Shown: positions 1-11,530 of the stretch, in pieces | Position numbering within the stretch: position 1 is the first letter of the stretch | Layout of the letters: each line of letters opens with the position of its first letter | Assembly: GCF_949628215.1 (NCBI RefSeq) | Contig: NC_134279.1 | Span: forward strand, 9,840,041 to 9,904,040 | Direction: 5' to 3' | From: Phalacrocorax aristotelis | Lineage: Eukaryota; Chordata; Aves; Suliformes; Phalacrocoracidae | Length of the DNA stretch: 64,000 bases | Notes under the pieces: model-generated | Told to the model about the DNA's origin: nothing | The model's database searches: none | What the model saw: only the letters and a program-made list of their open reading frames with translations | Translations under genes and position numbers: made by a program

Positions 1-1233
1 CCTCTTCTCCCACTAAAACATTAGCCGCACCAAGAGCTGATTGTTCTCAGTCACAGCAGCTTGGAAACCATGGCTGATGTACTCTTCTGTGCTGTGGGGT
101 GTTAGGTTGGGCTGCTTTTGTCCTGTTTGTTAGTAAGAGAGGAAAGGGCAAAATATGCTTTGGTATCTTTTAATTCCTTTTATACGTTGATTTTATTAAA
201 GAATGTTCATTTGCAACTTCTGCGGCTTAAACTCTGTTGTACCTTTATACGCCATCTGGCTGCTGAGTCAACCTGAGCAGGAAAACCCAGAGGAGAAAGA
301 TACTTGGCTTCTTTACAAAGCTCTGTAGCAGTGCGTTTCTCTTTAAGCTTAGCTGACTTGGCTTAAGCATAGTTTGGTTTCCTCCTAGTTAATAGCACTA
401 ATGTTCATTTCCACTTCGAGTTCTTTTCACTGGAGGCAGAGGTGTGAGTTGATACAAATGCATATGTGTGCGTGTGTGTGTATATGCACACACACATATA
501 TATTTAAACCTTTCAGTTTGTGGCTGGCAATAGCTATGACAGCATTTTGCAAGAGAAAGTTACATATCATTGAAATGAAGTGCTAAATCAGCTGAACTAG
601 TGCCCATGACTCCCCGACAGCTGGGTTCACTGGGAGGGAAATAAAATGGCAAAAAATTGAATTTCCTGTTCTCCCTCTCCCCCAGGTAAAGCGAAGGCTG
701 CAGTCAGTGAAGTAGTGATTGACAGTAATTTAATATTTGACATTATAAAATTGGGATAGCAGGAAAAAAAAATTCCCCTTGGTTGAGGCCTTTTGGGTAG
801 CGTGGGTCCAGGTGCTGGGAAAGCCTTTTAATTAAAAATACCGGGCTGGCCTGGAGCCACCGAGACGATTTTCCCTCTCTCTCATGCTGGCACAGTCAAA
901 GGGGGAACATTTCCCTTTGTGTAACACTGCCTTATACAAGTAGCTCCGGTGACGGTACAAACGCTCCTCTTGTGGATTTGCTGGTTATTGAATAGCGGGA
1001 TTAGGCTAGGGAGGGGTTAACCACTCCTGTCCCACTGGGCCACTTGATCGTTGCCTGGCCTGAAAGCACTAAATCGTAAACCTAATTAAAAGAGAGCAAG
1101 AAAGTACATGCGGCTCAGAAGCAGCGCGCGGTAACAGGGTTGTTCTTCCAAAGCAGTCCTGGCTGCTCGAATAGTTTTAGGCAGCGTGGCTTCTTAAATT
1201 TATGTTTGATTAATTTTAATTTAATTTCTGTAG
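1..1233 (+). other. JADE1: JADE1 intron, 3' part
   Basis: No frame in this stretch resembles the upstream JADE1 residues (first PHD finger, start of the ePHD finger), so the previous exon lies outside the window. An acceptor-like CTCCCTCTCCCCCAG ends at 685, but the frame behind it does not resemble JADE1 and closes quickly. The only other structure is a TG/CA microsatellite. Confidence 0.8.
461..503. repeat. TG/CA/TA microsatellite with mirror arms
   Basis: An interrupted (TG)n tract runs into TATA and then (CA)n, followed by (TA)n. The TG and CA halves are complementary, so the tract could fold into a hairpin. Confidence 0.9.
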
Positions 1234-1764
1234 TGCTCAGTGAAGAACTGCAGAACAGCCTTTCATGTCACCTGTGCGTTTGACCGTGGCTTGGAGATGA
1301 AGACTATACTGGCAGAGAACGATGAGGTCAAATTTAAGTCATACTGTCCCAAGCACAGCTCCACCAAGAAAGCAGATGATGAGACTTTCAATGAAAGCCC
1401 AGGTCAGGAGAACGGGAATGGGATTCAGGACAGCTCTCCTCCTGCCCACCTTGACCCTTTCCACAGCATGGATCAAAACCAGGAGGAGGCCCACAGAGTG
1501 AGCCTCCGCAAGCAAAAGCTCCAGCAGCTGGAGGATGAGTTCTATACCTTTGTTGAGTCTTCAGAAGTGGCTAAAGTGCTGCGGCTGCCCGAGGAGCCGG
1601 TGGGATTCCTTTACCAGTACTGGAAGCTGAAGAGAAAAGCCAACTTCAATAAGCCTTTGATTACCCCAAAGAAGGATGAAGAGGACAATCTGGCTAAACG
1701 GGAACAGGATGTTCTGTTCAGAAGATTGCAGCTCTTCACACACCTCCGGCAGGATCTAGAGCGG
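1234..1764 (+). CDS. JADE1: JADE1 coding exon, end of ePHD finger and central region
   Basis: The acceptor is TTTCTGTAG before 1234 and the donor GTAAGC starts at 1765; both ends are phase 0. The exon encodes 177 residues. Residues 1-43 carry the remaining zinc ligands of the extended PHD finger. The next ~35 residues are an acidic, Ser-rich linker. From [20 protein letters not shown] onward the sequence is strongly conserved with mammalian JADE1, including [17 protein letters not shown] and [16 protein letters not shown]. The frame stays open for 16 codons into the intron and stops at 1813-1815. Confidence 0.96.
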
Positions 1765-4700
1765 GTAAGCCACTGCACTGCCTGCGCTTGTGCGAGGTGT
1801 GCTGGCCTTCGTTAGCCAAGTTTCCAAACTACGCCCTCAGTTATTGCCCTTGTGTGCAGGCCCGCCGTGCTGCATCTTAACTCAAAGTTGTATTGTCAGA
1901 GAAGACCATTAACACTAAATCTCTACTGACCACACCAATTGCCCTTTCCAAATAGAGGGTTAGTTCACAGGGCCAGCGGGTCTTGGCGTGTAGTGTCCAA
2001 GCTCCTTACAACTGGATTGTCACACTGCCACATATGCTTTTTTACTGATGAAGACTGATGGCTGTGGACTGTACTGCAACCCCCAGCTGGAGCTTCTTTA
2101 GCCTTTAAGGGCTTTTCTCTGATCCTCTCTTCCTGTACACATGAAGGAAAAGATGATGGAACTTACCCTTGATTTGCAGCAGATCTGTTTTTCATTGACA
2201 CACAGCGCAGTAGGATGCCATTTCCCTGGACTATCTGTGCAGCAGGTTTGGGAGGCACATGACATTCCACTCCATTAGGTTTTGAATGTTTAAAGAACAG
2301 CTCAGTAGGATCAGTTTGGTGTTTTATCTTAAGTACATCTGATCCTGTAATGACCTGAATTCCTTCCTGTTTAGTTTTTGAGGTTAACTAGTAGAGTTTA
2401 AGATATGCGAGAGCCAGAGAGAGGACTGAAATTGGTTTAGTTTTTCATGTCCATACAGCATATGGCTCGCATAGGCCACATACAGAGCCCGGCTCAGGAG
2501 GTCCTACCTCAGGCTCAGTAACCGCGGGTGAACTAGTCTTTCTTCTGGAACACAACCTAGGCTTTAAGTCAGGCCAGCAGGTGCTCATGCATCTACTGCA
2601 TCCTTTGTGAAGGCTCCCAATGGCTAACTACTCTTCTAATGAATCACTGCAGTTTTCCCTTTGACATTTTTTTTCTAGTTTCCAGCCCATGACCCTTCCC
2701 TTGCTCGGCAAGACAGCTGTTATCTAGTGTCTTCCGTTTCTGCTCTGTGCGCTCAAGATCTCTTTTAAGCTTCTCTTCAATCAGCTAAATAAGTTGGGTC
2801 TGTCACTATGTGTTCCAGATCTTAAATTATTCTATATCTATCCTTTCCATTTTTAAGTGCGATGTCACAACAGTAATAGTAATATTTTTAATATTTTAGT
2901 ACTCCGTTGTTCCCACTGACTGTACGTCCAAGGTAGACTTGATGATGAATGACATTAGCGATGGTGTTGTCCATCTAGAAACAGATTTTGAAATTGTGTC
3001 ATCCAGTTCACCTAATGAAACAGGTACTTCTGTGGACATGACACATCTGTGGCACAGCTCGGATCAGAGAAGGCAAAGAACAAAGACCGCGGACTGCATC
3101 AGAAAGGGTACCAGCCTAGACAGATCCCTTCTAGTTCAAATCCACAGAGTAATGACAGTTACTTTTAAGAACTGGCTGTCCCAGGACTAGAGGCCTTAAA
3201 TAGAGCAGGGCCCTAGCAAAAAGAGTCACGCTTGTTAGATGGCTCCTCCTTCAATGACTGCGAGATCAGCCTACAGGGTTGCAATTTCCAGGGCACTACG
3301 CTGCACGCAGCTCCCCTGAAATGAGAAGGGAGCCTTGGGAACACCCACGTCCGCTTCTCAGTGATTCCCTCATCTGGGAAAGAAATAGCTTCTAAGCTCT
3401 AGAAGAGTGGTGGTTGTGAAACGCTCACAGCTGTCTGGATTAGACAGTCGCGTTTTAAGGGCAGAAATGTAGTTTTCTTCTGAAAAACACCTGAGATATA
3501 GTCAAAATAAATAACCATTTGTTACTGGTTCCAGTCCCAGCTACCTCCATTGTGCTACAGCATGAATCGACTGGTCTGCCTTCATTTTAGTCAGCCACAC
3601 TGCCGTGGCAGGGTCATTGGCATGACCGGTACTGCTGAATAGCTCGCCGCATCTTCGTGCTATAAGTACAATTTTCTGTTGTGTCTCAAACAATAAGAAG
3701 CAAATGGTGCTAGGCTATTTAATACTGAGTATACTTAAGCACTTCCAGCATTTCTCTAGATTTCCTCTGTGTGTGTGTGTATGTGTATATGTGTGTGCGT
3801 GTGTATATATATATGTGATTCAGGTGTTCACAGCACTTACTTCTGTGCTGTGGCCCTCCCAAATCTGATGGAATAATCTATCAATGAAATGGTATGTAAG
3901 ACTCTTTTCTAAGAAGTGTGTTGAAGAAGGTTAAATTTTAAGGCATTACTAACTTGTTTAAACGGTGCATAGTACTTAAACTGAATTAATTCGGAGCCCA
4001 GGTTGAGAAGAGTATAGAAACGCAATTCCTGTAAAACTCACCGACTTCATGTCTCCTAGGTGCGTAATCTCACTTACATGGTGACCCGAAGGGAAAAAAT
4101 CAAGAGATCTGTTTGCAAAGTTCAAGAGCAGATATTTAATATCTACGCAAAGCAGTTGGAACAAGAAAGAGTTTCAGGTATGCTTCAGCATTACCTTTTC
4201 CACAGGAGACCGCAGGCACAAGCATTGCAGGGTTTGGTTTACAGGCTAATGACGCATTTTGAAGGACAAACAGGACCTCATTTATTCTCATTAAAATCCT
4301 GTGTAGTCCACCATGCAGCAGCAGATTGGAAGAAAAAATGAGAACCCGTGTAGCTCTAATGGTGGGGACATTGCTATAGAAACCGGTATGTCTGTGTCCT
4401 TATCCGTGGGGCACTGGATGGCTTGCTGCTTCAGAGCCTTTCTGGTGCCATTCTTTAACGGCTCCTTGTGACAGAAAGCCCATGACTTACGGTCAGGTGC
4501 CATATGGTACCTCGTAAGTCCGTGGTTTATTAGTGCCGCTGCATTAGTGTTTAGTATGTGCTTCTTTGCATCATAGATGGAGGCTTAACAAAATGAATTT
4601 TGAGAAGGTAGCGCTCTGGTTTTTAAATAATACGGGGGTTTTTTTCTGCCTAATCTCCTTGACAGTAGTCTTTTCTCAGAAAGATGAATAACTTCAAAGT

Positions 4701-5993
4701 TACTGCTTTAACTAGGTTATCCTTAACGTCGTCAGTAACTAATAAACCAGATTTTGAGATTTTGGCCAGAATCAATCAGACTCACTCGCTGGTTGCTTTC
4801 TGCCCCTGCTCTGAGGAGTCTCTCTGTCTTAGTGGATAGAGTAGCGCTAGATTTGGATTTGCTACAAGTGTAACTAGGTGCTACAGGAAAGTAAGCTACC
4901 GCAGCAGTGCGTTGTGAAACCACGACATAGCCGCATAATTGTGACGTAAAGGTGCTGGATAGGCAACCAAGTACCCATCTATGCTGAAGAACGTGTCAGG
5001 CGTGAGGAACAGAGTTAAAACAGGTACATTCGAAAGTGGTATTTACCCAGACACGAATTGCTTGACTTGAACTTAATTTCTTTACACTTAGGTGTGCCTT
5101 CCTCATCCTCCTCAATGGAAAACACAGTGTTGTTCAATAGTCCATCTCTGGGCCCCAACGCCCCCAAGATCGAGGATTTGAAATGGCATTCTGCGTTCTT
5201 CAGGAAGCAAATGGGCACATCTCTAACCCACTCTTTGAAAAAATCACACAAGAGAGACGGAGTGAGAAACAGCTCTGGGAACGACAGCAAATCCACGCTG
5301 AGGCAGCCTGGCCAAAGGGAGGGCAGCACAGCTCCGGGTAGCTTTTTGAATTTCGACAAGACCTTCGCTGAAACACGGATTGTATCAGCACAGCAGAAGA
5401 ATGGCATAGTTATACCAGACCACAGAAAAAGAAGAGACAATCGTCCGCAGTGTGAGGTGGTGAAGGCAGAGCTAAAGGAAAAGACTTCTAAACACAACCA
5501 CAAACCACTGAGACCCACAGAACTCTCTCAGAGGCAATCGGAAAATAAAAGGGCTGTGAACCACTCCAGTGGTAGGTCAGCACCTGGCACGCGGAGGGAT
5601 ATAGTGCCTAAATGCAACGGGGGTCTTGTCAAAGTAAACTCTAATCAGACAGTAGTTAAAGTGCCTACAACGCCCACAAGCCCAGTGAAAAACTGGGGCG
5701 GATTCCGAATTCCAAAGAAGGGGGAGAGGCAACAGCAGGGCGAGAGCCCAGAGGAGGCCTGCCGCCAGAACTCCAGCTACCCTTACCTGGGCGTGGGCAG
5801 AGTTTCACCGAAGGACAGGGCGAAAAGCAAGCTAAAGCCTGACAGCGAGAATGACGGGTACATCCCCGACGCTGAAATGAGCGACTCGGAGACTGAAGTG
5901 GCTGAAAAAAAGTGCAGGCAGCAGAGGCTGAGTCCAAACAGCGCTATCAGCAGAAGGACGGACATTATCAGGAGAAGCATCCTGGCATCCTGA
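1234..5993 (+). CDS. JADE1: JADE1 (PHF17), C-terminal 516 residues, three coding exons
   Basis: Exons 1234-1764, 4060-4177 and 5092-5993 join in frame (531+118+902 nt) to give 516 codons and a stop. The human protein has 842 residues, so about 326 N-terminal residues lie upstream of the window. The fragment opens in the second half of the extended PHD finger (CSVKNC, FHVTC, then the final Cys/His pair YCPKH). A Glu/Lys-rich stretch with the [10 protein letters not shown] motif follows, then DLERVRNLTYM, and a long Ser/Lys/Pro-rich tail ending in [18 protein letters not shown]1 is known as a scaffold linking KAT7/HBO1 with ING4/5 and MEAF6 for histone acetylation in the nucleus, and is reported to interact with pVHL. 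The paralogues JADE2 and JADE3 are less likely, because the C-terminal tail and the SCLT1 neighbour both fit JADE1. Confidence 0.97.
2900..3190 (+). other. possible alternative JADE1 terminal exon (speculative)
   Basis: An acceptor-like ATATTTTAG ends at 2899, and an open frame of 96 codons starts at once in phase 0, the phase left by the exon ending at 1764. It closes at TAG 3188-3190. An AATAAA lies about 315 bp downstream near 3507. The predicted residues (for example [20 protein letters not shown]) match no protein I recognise. A frame of this length is expected by chance in a window this size, so the only positive evidence is the coincidence of acceptor, phase and poly(A) signal. Confidence 0.2.
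3768..3816. repeat. TG/TA microsatellite
   Basis: An interrupted (TG)n tract with TATATATATATG at its end, inside a JADE1 intron. Confidence 0.9.
4060..4177 (+). CDS. JADE1: JADE1 coding exon, [17 protein letters not shown] segment
   Basis: The acceptor is TCTCCTAG before 4060 and the donor GTATGC starts at 4178. The exon has 118 nt, so the last codon is split (G|GT). It encodes a basic segment with [19 protein letters not shown], then LEQERVS. This short exon separates long isoforms from short ones in mammals: transcripts that skip it or end before it lack the whole C-terminal third. Confidence 0.95.
4178..5091 (+). other. JADE1: last JADE1 intron
   Basis: This 914-bp intron starts with GTATGC and ends with TTTACACTTAG. 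The frame of the upstream exon stays open for about 54 codons, to 4341, without any resemblance to JADE1. No repeat is seen. Confidence 0.85.
5092..5993 (+). CDS. JADE1: JADE1 last coding exon and stop codon
   Basis: The acceptor TTTACACTTAG precedes 5092, and the exon's first two bases complete a Gly codon begun at 4177. It encodes 300 residues ending at TGA 5991-5993. Recognisable JADE1 blocks are [87 protein letters not shown] and the C terminus [14 protein letters not shown]. Basic clusters such as HRKRRDN could act as nuclear localisation signals. The tail is low in hydrophobic residues and probably mostly disordered. Confidence 0.96.
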
Positions 5994-7013
5994 CTGGACA
6001 CAGGCATGTGGTGCCAGCACCGTGGTCAGTAGTCACTGCCTACAAGCCAACTCCACATTATTTATTGGTGTGAGAGAGGAGAGTTCTTAGACATGGCTAC
6101 AGACTGACAAATTGATAACCCATTATTCCTGAGCTGTATAAACATGTTTACATGCACTTAAAAGCTGTTTTTTTTTTTTTCATTCGTTTGTTTTTTGTTC
6201 CCCCGGCCAATTCTGTGAGAAGTTTGGATCTCCTTTGTTTGCAACTTCCCTGAGTAAGCAGCGAAATGACATCACTACTAAGACAGGATTTGTGATGAAC
6301 ACTAAAATAACTCAAAAAAACCCTTTTAGAAGGGGATGGGGGGATAGGGGGAAATAGGCTGCATTCATCCCTTTTAGCTAAAAAGCACTGATAAAATGTT
6401 ATTCCCTTCCCCTGCCTTCTGGAAAAGCACAAGCTCTTAATTTAACTAGTGTGGATGGCATCGAGGATGGTTGCTTAGCCATACTGCACTGCTCAACCCC
6501 ATTACGAATGGTCACTTTCCTTGGATGGTGATAGGTCTTTCTCCTCCGGGTGCAGAATGGTTTCTGTTGCGCTCAGTTAGAGCACAGATGGCAGCTCACG
6601 GCCCTCCAGAGGCGCCACAGTTTACATGTAACTGCACCCACGCGGTGGCCAGACTTGACCACAGTGTTGTACTGGAGCAGGAAGAAGGGCCGGGGCAGGG
6701 CTGCAGCTGCCGTACCGTGCAACAGCTTGAAAAGACTCGGCCTGAGCCCAGCGGTCACGCGTGAGTGGCTCAGTTCTGAGAAAGGGGGCAGGCCTGGGGG
6801 TTACTGCACCCCCGGGAACAACCCGCCACCGGTCAGTCAGTCACCTGCTTCTGGGAGTACCGTGACAATTCAAGATAAAAAATTTCTAAGGCACTAGTCA
6901 GTAGGATTTCCCAAAGCCCACCACATATGCACTAATGGTATGTATTGGGAAAGCCAGGCTTATGACACTAAAGGGTTGCTTTAAAATGGACACGAATATA
7001 TATTTTTAAAGAG

Positions 7014-7035
7014 AATAAAATGGAAAGGCAATAAA
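7014..7035 (+). terminator. JADE1: proximal poly(A) signals
   Basis: Two AATAAA hexamers (7014-7019 and 7030-7035) lie about 1 kb after the JADE1 stop and could give a short 3' UTR form. Confidence 0.4.
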
Positions 7036-7489
7036 TTGTGATTAGCGCTTTACAGTCAAATGAGGACAAAAAAATATTTCCTTCTATTCTGGACTAGATT
7101 TGATGGAAGAGGGAACTCATGTTCTGATTGTGTACCTTTTTTTTTTAATAATTGCAAATGGCAATAACTAGTAAGCTATGAGCAATAATATTAATGGATC
7201 ATGAGGCTACAGTTCTGTACCGAGTAGAGTGCACAGGTACCAGTGGAGTGATTGGAGCCTGTAAAATTTGGTATTCTGCATAGATGTAAGTCAGGTATGC
7301 ACTGGTAAAGAAGTTGAAGCAGCAATGTGTTACAGGAAGACAGGCATAAAGAACCCCCTTCTCCCCCCACCCCCCTTCCTACTCCTAGCCTGCCACTGAC
7401 TTTTTAATGTTAGGCCCCTGCCTCGAGCAGGGAACATTTAAAACACAGTAGAACTCTGCCATAACCGAGTCTTCCAGAGGATTCAATCA

Positions 7490-7500
7490 AATAAAATAAA
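7490..7500 (+). terminator. JADE1: overlapping AATAAA poly(A) signals
   Basis: Two AATAAA hexamers overlap by one base in AATAAAATAAA, followed by an A-rich tract. They may be an intermediate polyadenylation site or simple A-rich sequence. Confidence 0.3.
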
Positions 7501-8746
7501 ATTTAAAAAAAAAAGGCTTATTAACCCCCATCTTCCTATGCAAGTTAGCACTTAACTATTTCAACAGGCTGCATCCCTACCATTTGTTTTAAATGCAGAA
7601 GTCTTAACCTTTTGATACTTTTTGGGATGATGTTGAGGAAGGGGAATTTTTTGTAAGATAGCGTACTTTTAGAATACCATTGCTGGTCCCAAGAAGTTAG
7701 CTGAACTTCTTGTGTTACTGACAGAGGTGAAAGTCAAACGGGGCACTGGTGACTCTGAGATCAGGTAGTCACTCTTGCGATGTGTTCGAAGTACTTACTT
7801 GATCAAACAACAGCAGACAGAAAAAAGGTAGATGCAGGTCAGGTCTACTCGCCGTACAGCAACGCTTTCCAGACAGGCACTGTTGTTTTTGGTAAGGAGG
7901 AAGCTCATGCCCGTACAGGGAATTGTTTGTCAAGCCATAGCTGGAATAATCTAAATTTTGATTCTGAGTAAACATTTCACCTCACGCCAGGTTGGAAGAG
8001 GTACCTTGTTAATTTGCACTATGATGAATGCTAACTTTGTGCAGAATTAATGCCTTATCTGTTTCGCTCCCCGATGTTTAGGTTAGTAAGCTTTCTAATG
8101 TTTCGCGTTGAGCTGAACCAAAACCAAAAAAGCTGTAAGAAGACTGCAGCGTGACCAGCTCCATAGGTTAGTTTGGTCTCCCGTGCTTAGCGCTCAGCAG
8201 GTGTCGTAAGTACAGCAGTGACAACACCAACCCTCCCCCGTATTTTATTGGGATAAAACCGTTTGCTGGATTTCTGTTCTTAAGCATTAGCTTTCCTTGT
8301 GCAGACTGACCAAGAGACCTTCGATTATGATCAGTGTGTGCTGTCAAACTGTAGGCTAGTTGAACTTCTGTAAAGTTGCCTGGAACGCCATTTGTTAGGC
8401 TATAAACTCACACAAATCTAAATGAAGGGTTATACGTGTTGTGTATAAAGCTGAATTTCAGAAATTTGAGAAAAATTGTCATTACATTTGTAAAACCTTG
8501 TACAGAAGATTTTTTCACTATGTGCCTAGCTTTGGTGTCCATTCAGCTGAAATTAATTAAAAAAAGGTGCATGAAGAGAAACAGACAGAAATAAAAAGTA
8601 TATGTAGAGATGACTATTTTATATTACATGGCCCAATCCTGTATTTATTTTCTCCCTTTTTTGAAGTATTTATAAAGACCTAGTTGAAGACAGCTGTATT
8701 TTTTGTTAAAATATTCAGTAGACTTGTGCCTTTTTGTCTGTATGTG

Positions 8747-8752
8747 AATAAA
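8747..8752 (+). terminator. JADE1: likely distal JADE1 poly(A) signal
   Basis: AATAAA is followed within 25 bases by a plausible cleavage region and then a T/GT-containing stretch. It is the last strong signal before sequence that looks intergenic. Confidence 0.5.
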
Positions 8753-8775
8753 TGCTGTACATTTTTGCAGTATCC

Positions 8776-11530
8776 TTGCCAGCAGTGTTTTAGAATTTGC
8801 AGCAGTTCTTTTATTTGGGGTTTCACATAAACACCTCACTGTACCGATCTGAACAACTTACACGGTTAAAACGAGCATTCAGTTTGGATGATGGCAGGTA
8901 TCAAAATGCACGCTGCGATCGCAAGAGGAAGATGGGGGTTTTCTGAGGAACAGTATAGGGTCTGGTTACTGCCAGCTGCGCCTGCCCCAACAACAGAAAA
9001 TTGCATGCTTTTTAACTCGAGATCCTCAAAGAGATGGTGCTTACCTCAGACAGTTTACATTTGTTCGTAGATGATGTTCTTCCAAAGTCCATCATCTTCA
9101 TACACGTTCCACTGGAAGAGGAACATGATGTTTCTTACCTATAGACCTTCAAGATAAGCATGCTGGATGTACATCACGCTATGAACTGCCTATAGTCAAG
9201 CAACGCTGTCAGAACGTTTGCAGGCTCTCTAGGAGACAAGGCATGAAGGGCACAGTAGGTCCTTTCCTCTTGCTTCCTCTAAACTCAAGGTGCAGAAACA
9301 CGGAACGGACTTGGAGCAGAGCATGAAAAGGAGGAGGCTGTGAAGGCGCATGGCTAGCAGTACATCCAGAGACGCAGCTATGGGTAAATAATCCTTCTCA
9401 GACCTGTACTTGTATCACGTGCATTCACAGTGTGGGCAAGCGTGAGTGGCACCCATTAAAAACATTTCAAAGAATGAAGATGAAAGGATGCCCTCCGAAG
9501 AGTTACTAGCACAAGCTCTTCAAGGTGTGAATAAAAGTCTGGGAGAGGTTCTTGCAGCAGCTTTACAGCTCTTGCTGCCAGCAGCCTTTCTGCGCTACTG
9601 GGGTTAGCTGAGTAAGAGCAGGTCAGAGCTGAGGGCCGCTTGCTAACCACTTACAGAGACTGGGAAAGCGTGTCTGGTACGCGGCGATAGATTTTCAAGA
9701 TCTGGCCTATGCCAGAAGGTGCAGGGCTCTTGGGAAGCCGCAAGATGAAACGTGTACTACTGTCATAGTCAGTTTCCCTCACCCGCTGAATGGAAGTAAC
9801 TAGTCACCCAGACAGTCTTTGTAAATAAACATAGGAACAAAGTTTTACTCCATAGGAAGCATTAATACCACACTAGGGAAGCTTTAAAACTCTCAAAACC
9901 TGGTGTTGGGGTGGGAAAGGAAGGTAGGGGAAACAAAAACTCTTCCATGGAAGATGGACAAGAAATACACAGAAACAAATATAGATGGCTGGAAAGCCTG
10001 CTGCGCAATGGCACGAAACAGCTACCTGTCATGAGGGAAAAAGCAAAACTTATCTAACCAGCAAGCCTCAACTTTTAACTGCCTCAGCAAGTGCCTTTCC
10101 TCTGAAAGGCCAATTTGTGAGCAACATGCCAGCAGCCTCCTCTAGAAGCCAAACAGAAATGGAAGGTGGTGGTGGTAGGATGGCAAGCTTACCTTGACCA
10201 CATTCCCTTCTGTGGTTGACACAGCTGTGTTTGGTCAGTTGTTAGCTGCTCAGAGGATTCGGCAGACAGATGGAAGCAGGAAATCTTTTCCTTTCCTGTG
10301 TCATCTGCCAGAATTGCTCTGCTGCCCATTAACTTTACTATTGGGTGCTTGTGTTATCGTTGCAGTTCCTATTCTGGCAAATAACCATTACATGAGAGCT
10401 ACATCCCGAGTTGAAAAGAATATACCCGTTATTAAAAGGGAACCAAGGAGATGCCCTTCTGTGCCTCAAGGACATAATACACAAATACCATTGCTCAAAA
10501 GCTTAGCTACCTGCCATTTTCAGCCAGGTTTCGCTTCACAGCTAGAGCCTCTCTTTAAGGAGCGAAGGCAGCAATAGCCCACACAAAACCTTCCAGGTGG
10601 TCTGTCGTCATCTGTGATGTGCGTTATACAAATGAAAATAAGGTGCTTGGGACTTACTTACCTCCCTCCGTATCATATACACGGTTGATTGATGAAAATC
10701 TCACCGCAACAGATGTTTGGAGCTTCTGGACAATATATCCACGCTCCTTTGAAAAATCTTTGAGGTCTTTCAGCAAAATTGGAGCTTGCACTGGATACAG
10801 GCATATATCAAACTGAGAAAGCACTAGGAAAGAAGTGTGTACAGCTGTGAGGAAATAGTAGCTTCCTCTGCGGTAAGCAGAAAAGTTCTTGAGGTCGCAT
10901 CCATCTTGCAGGCTGCGCTTGAACAGCCGGGTGTGCAGGAGGGGGCACAAACTCTTACGTGGTGACCGACCCAGGCCTGTCCTCTGAACTGCAAATACGG
11001 TGAAGAGCCTCTGCGCCAGGCGGATGGGTTTGCTAGTCCAAAACAGTTTTCATAAAGCATTGGGTAAGCCTATCCATTCAACTGAATTAGAAGTTATAAA
11101 CCAGAATTATACTCTTCACATTTAAGAGGAAGGACAAGAAATTATGTCACTAAGTCCAAGCTGGGAGCACTTCAAAATCAGTTAACACCTATCAAATGTT
11201 CATCATACATGCTGAAAGAGCAAAGACAGTTCAGCTCTAATTTTAGAATGATATGTATGAAGTTTCTCAACTATGAAAGAAAAACGTGTGCAAGAGGATT
11301 CCCACACACCCGTAGCTGTAGAATTATCATTTCAGAACGCATAAAAGCTGGGTGACTGGATGACTTCACCAGCTTTCCGCAAACTGAGGTAACGGGGAAC
11401 TGAAGTTCCCAGACATGCACAAACCAAGAGAACAGATCAACAGAAAAGCAAGGATCAATTGTAAAATAGTAATTAGGAAGAAAAAGCACAACTGAAGAGA
11501 GGTTACTGTCCTTGGAAACGAGCTGTATGA
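8776..11530. other. convergent intergenic region between JADE1 and SCLT1
   Basis: No conserved coding frame, RNA gene or recognisable repeat is seen. The longest plus frame (10194-10577) begins at a TTG codon and resembles nothing I know. Both genes point into this region, so it must accommodate termination from both strands. Confidence 0.6.

Larger units (their letters stand above)
1765..4059 (+). other. JADE1: JADE1 intron between the 531-nt and 118-nt exons
   Basis: This 2.3-kb intron has canonical ends (GTAAGC...CCTAG). It holds an open frame preceded by an acceptor-like site (2900-3190), an AATAAA near 3507 and a TG/TA microsatellite. I see no interspersed repeat in it. Confidence 0.85.
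5994..8775 (+). other. JADE1: JADE1 3' UTR
   Basis: The stretch after the stop codon is AT-rich and has no credible coding frame. It contains several poly(A) signals at 7014, 7030, 7490, 7495, 8590 and 8747. A UTR of about 2.8 kb agrees with the long 3' UTR of mammalian JADE1. The last 350 bp (about 8400-8770) are AT-rich without repeats and look like the distal end. The exact boundary is inferred from the last signal. Confidence 0.7.

Noticed and set aside
671..760. Possible JADE1 exon after a strong CTCCCTCTCCCCCAG acceptor
   Set aside because: The frame after it does not resemble JADE1 and soon closes, and no good donor follows.
10194..10577. 127-codon plus-strand frame between JADE1 and SCLT1
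   Set aside because: It begins at a TTG codon, resembles no known protein, and has no splice sites or promoter in support.
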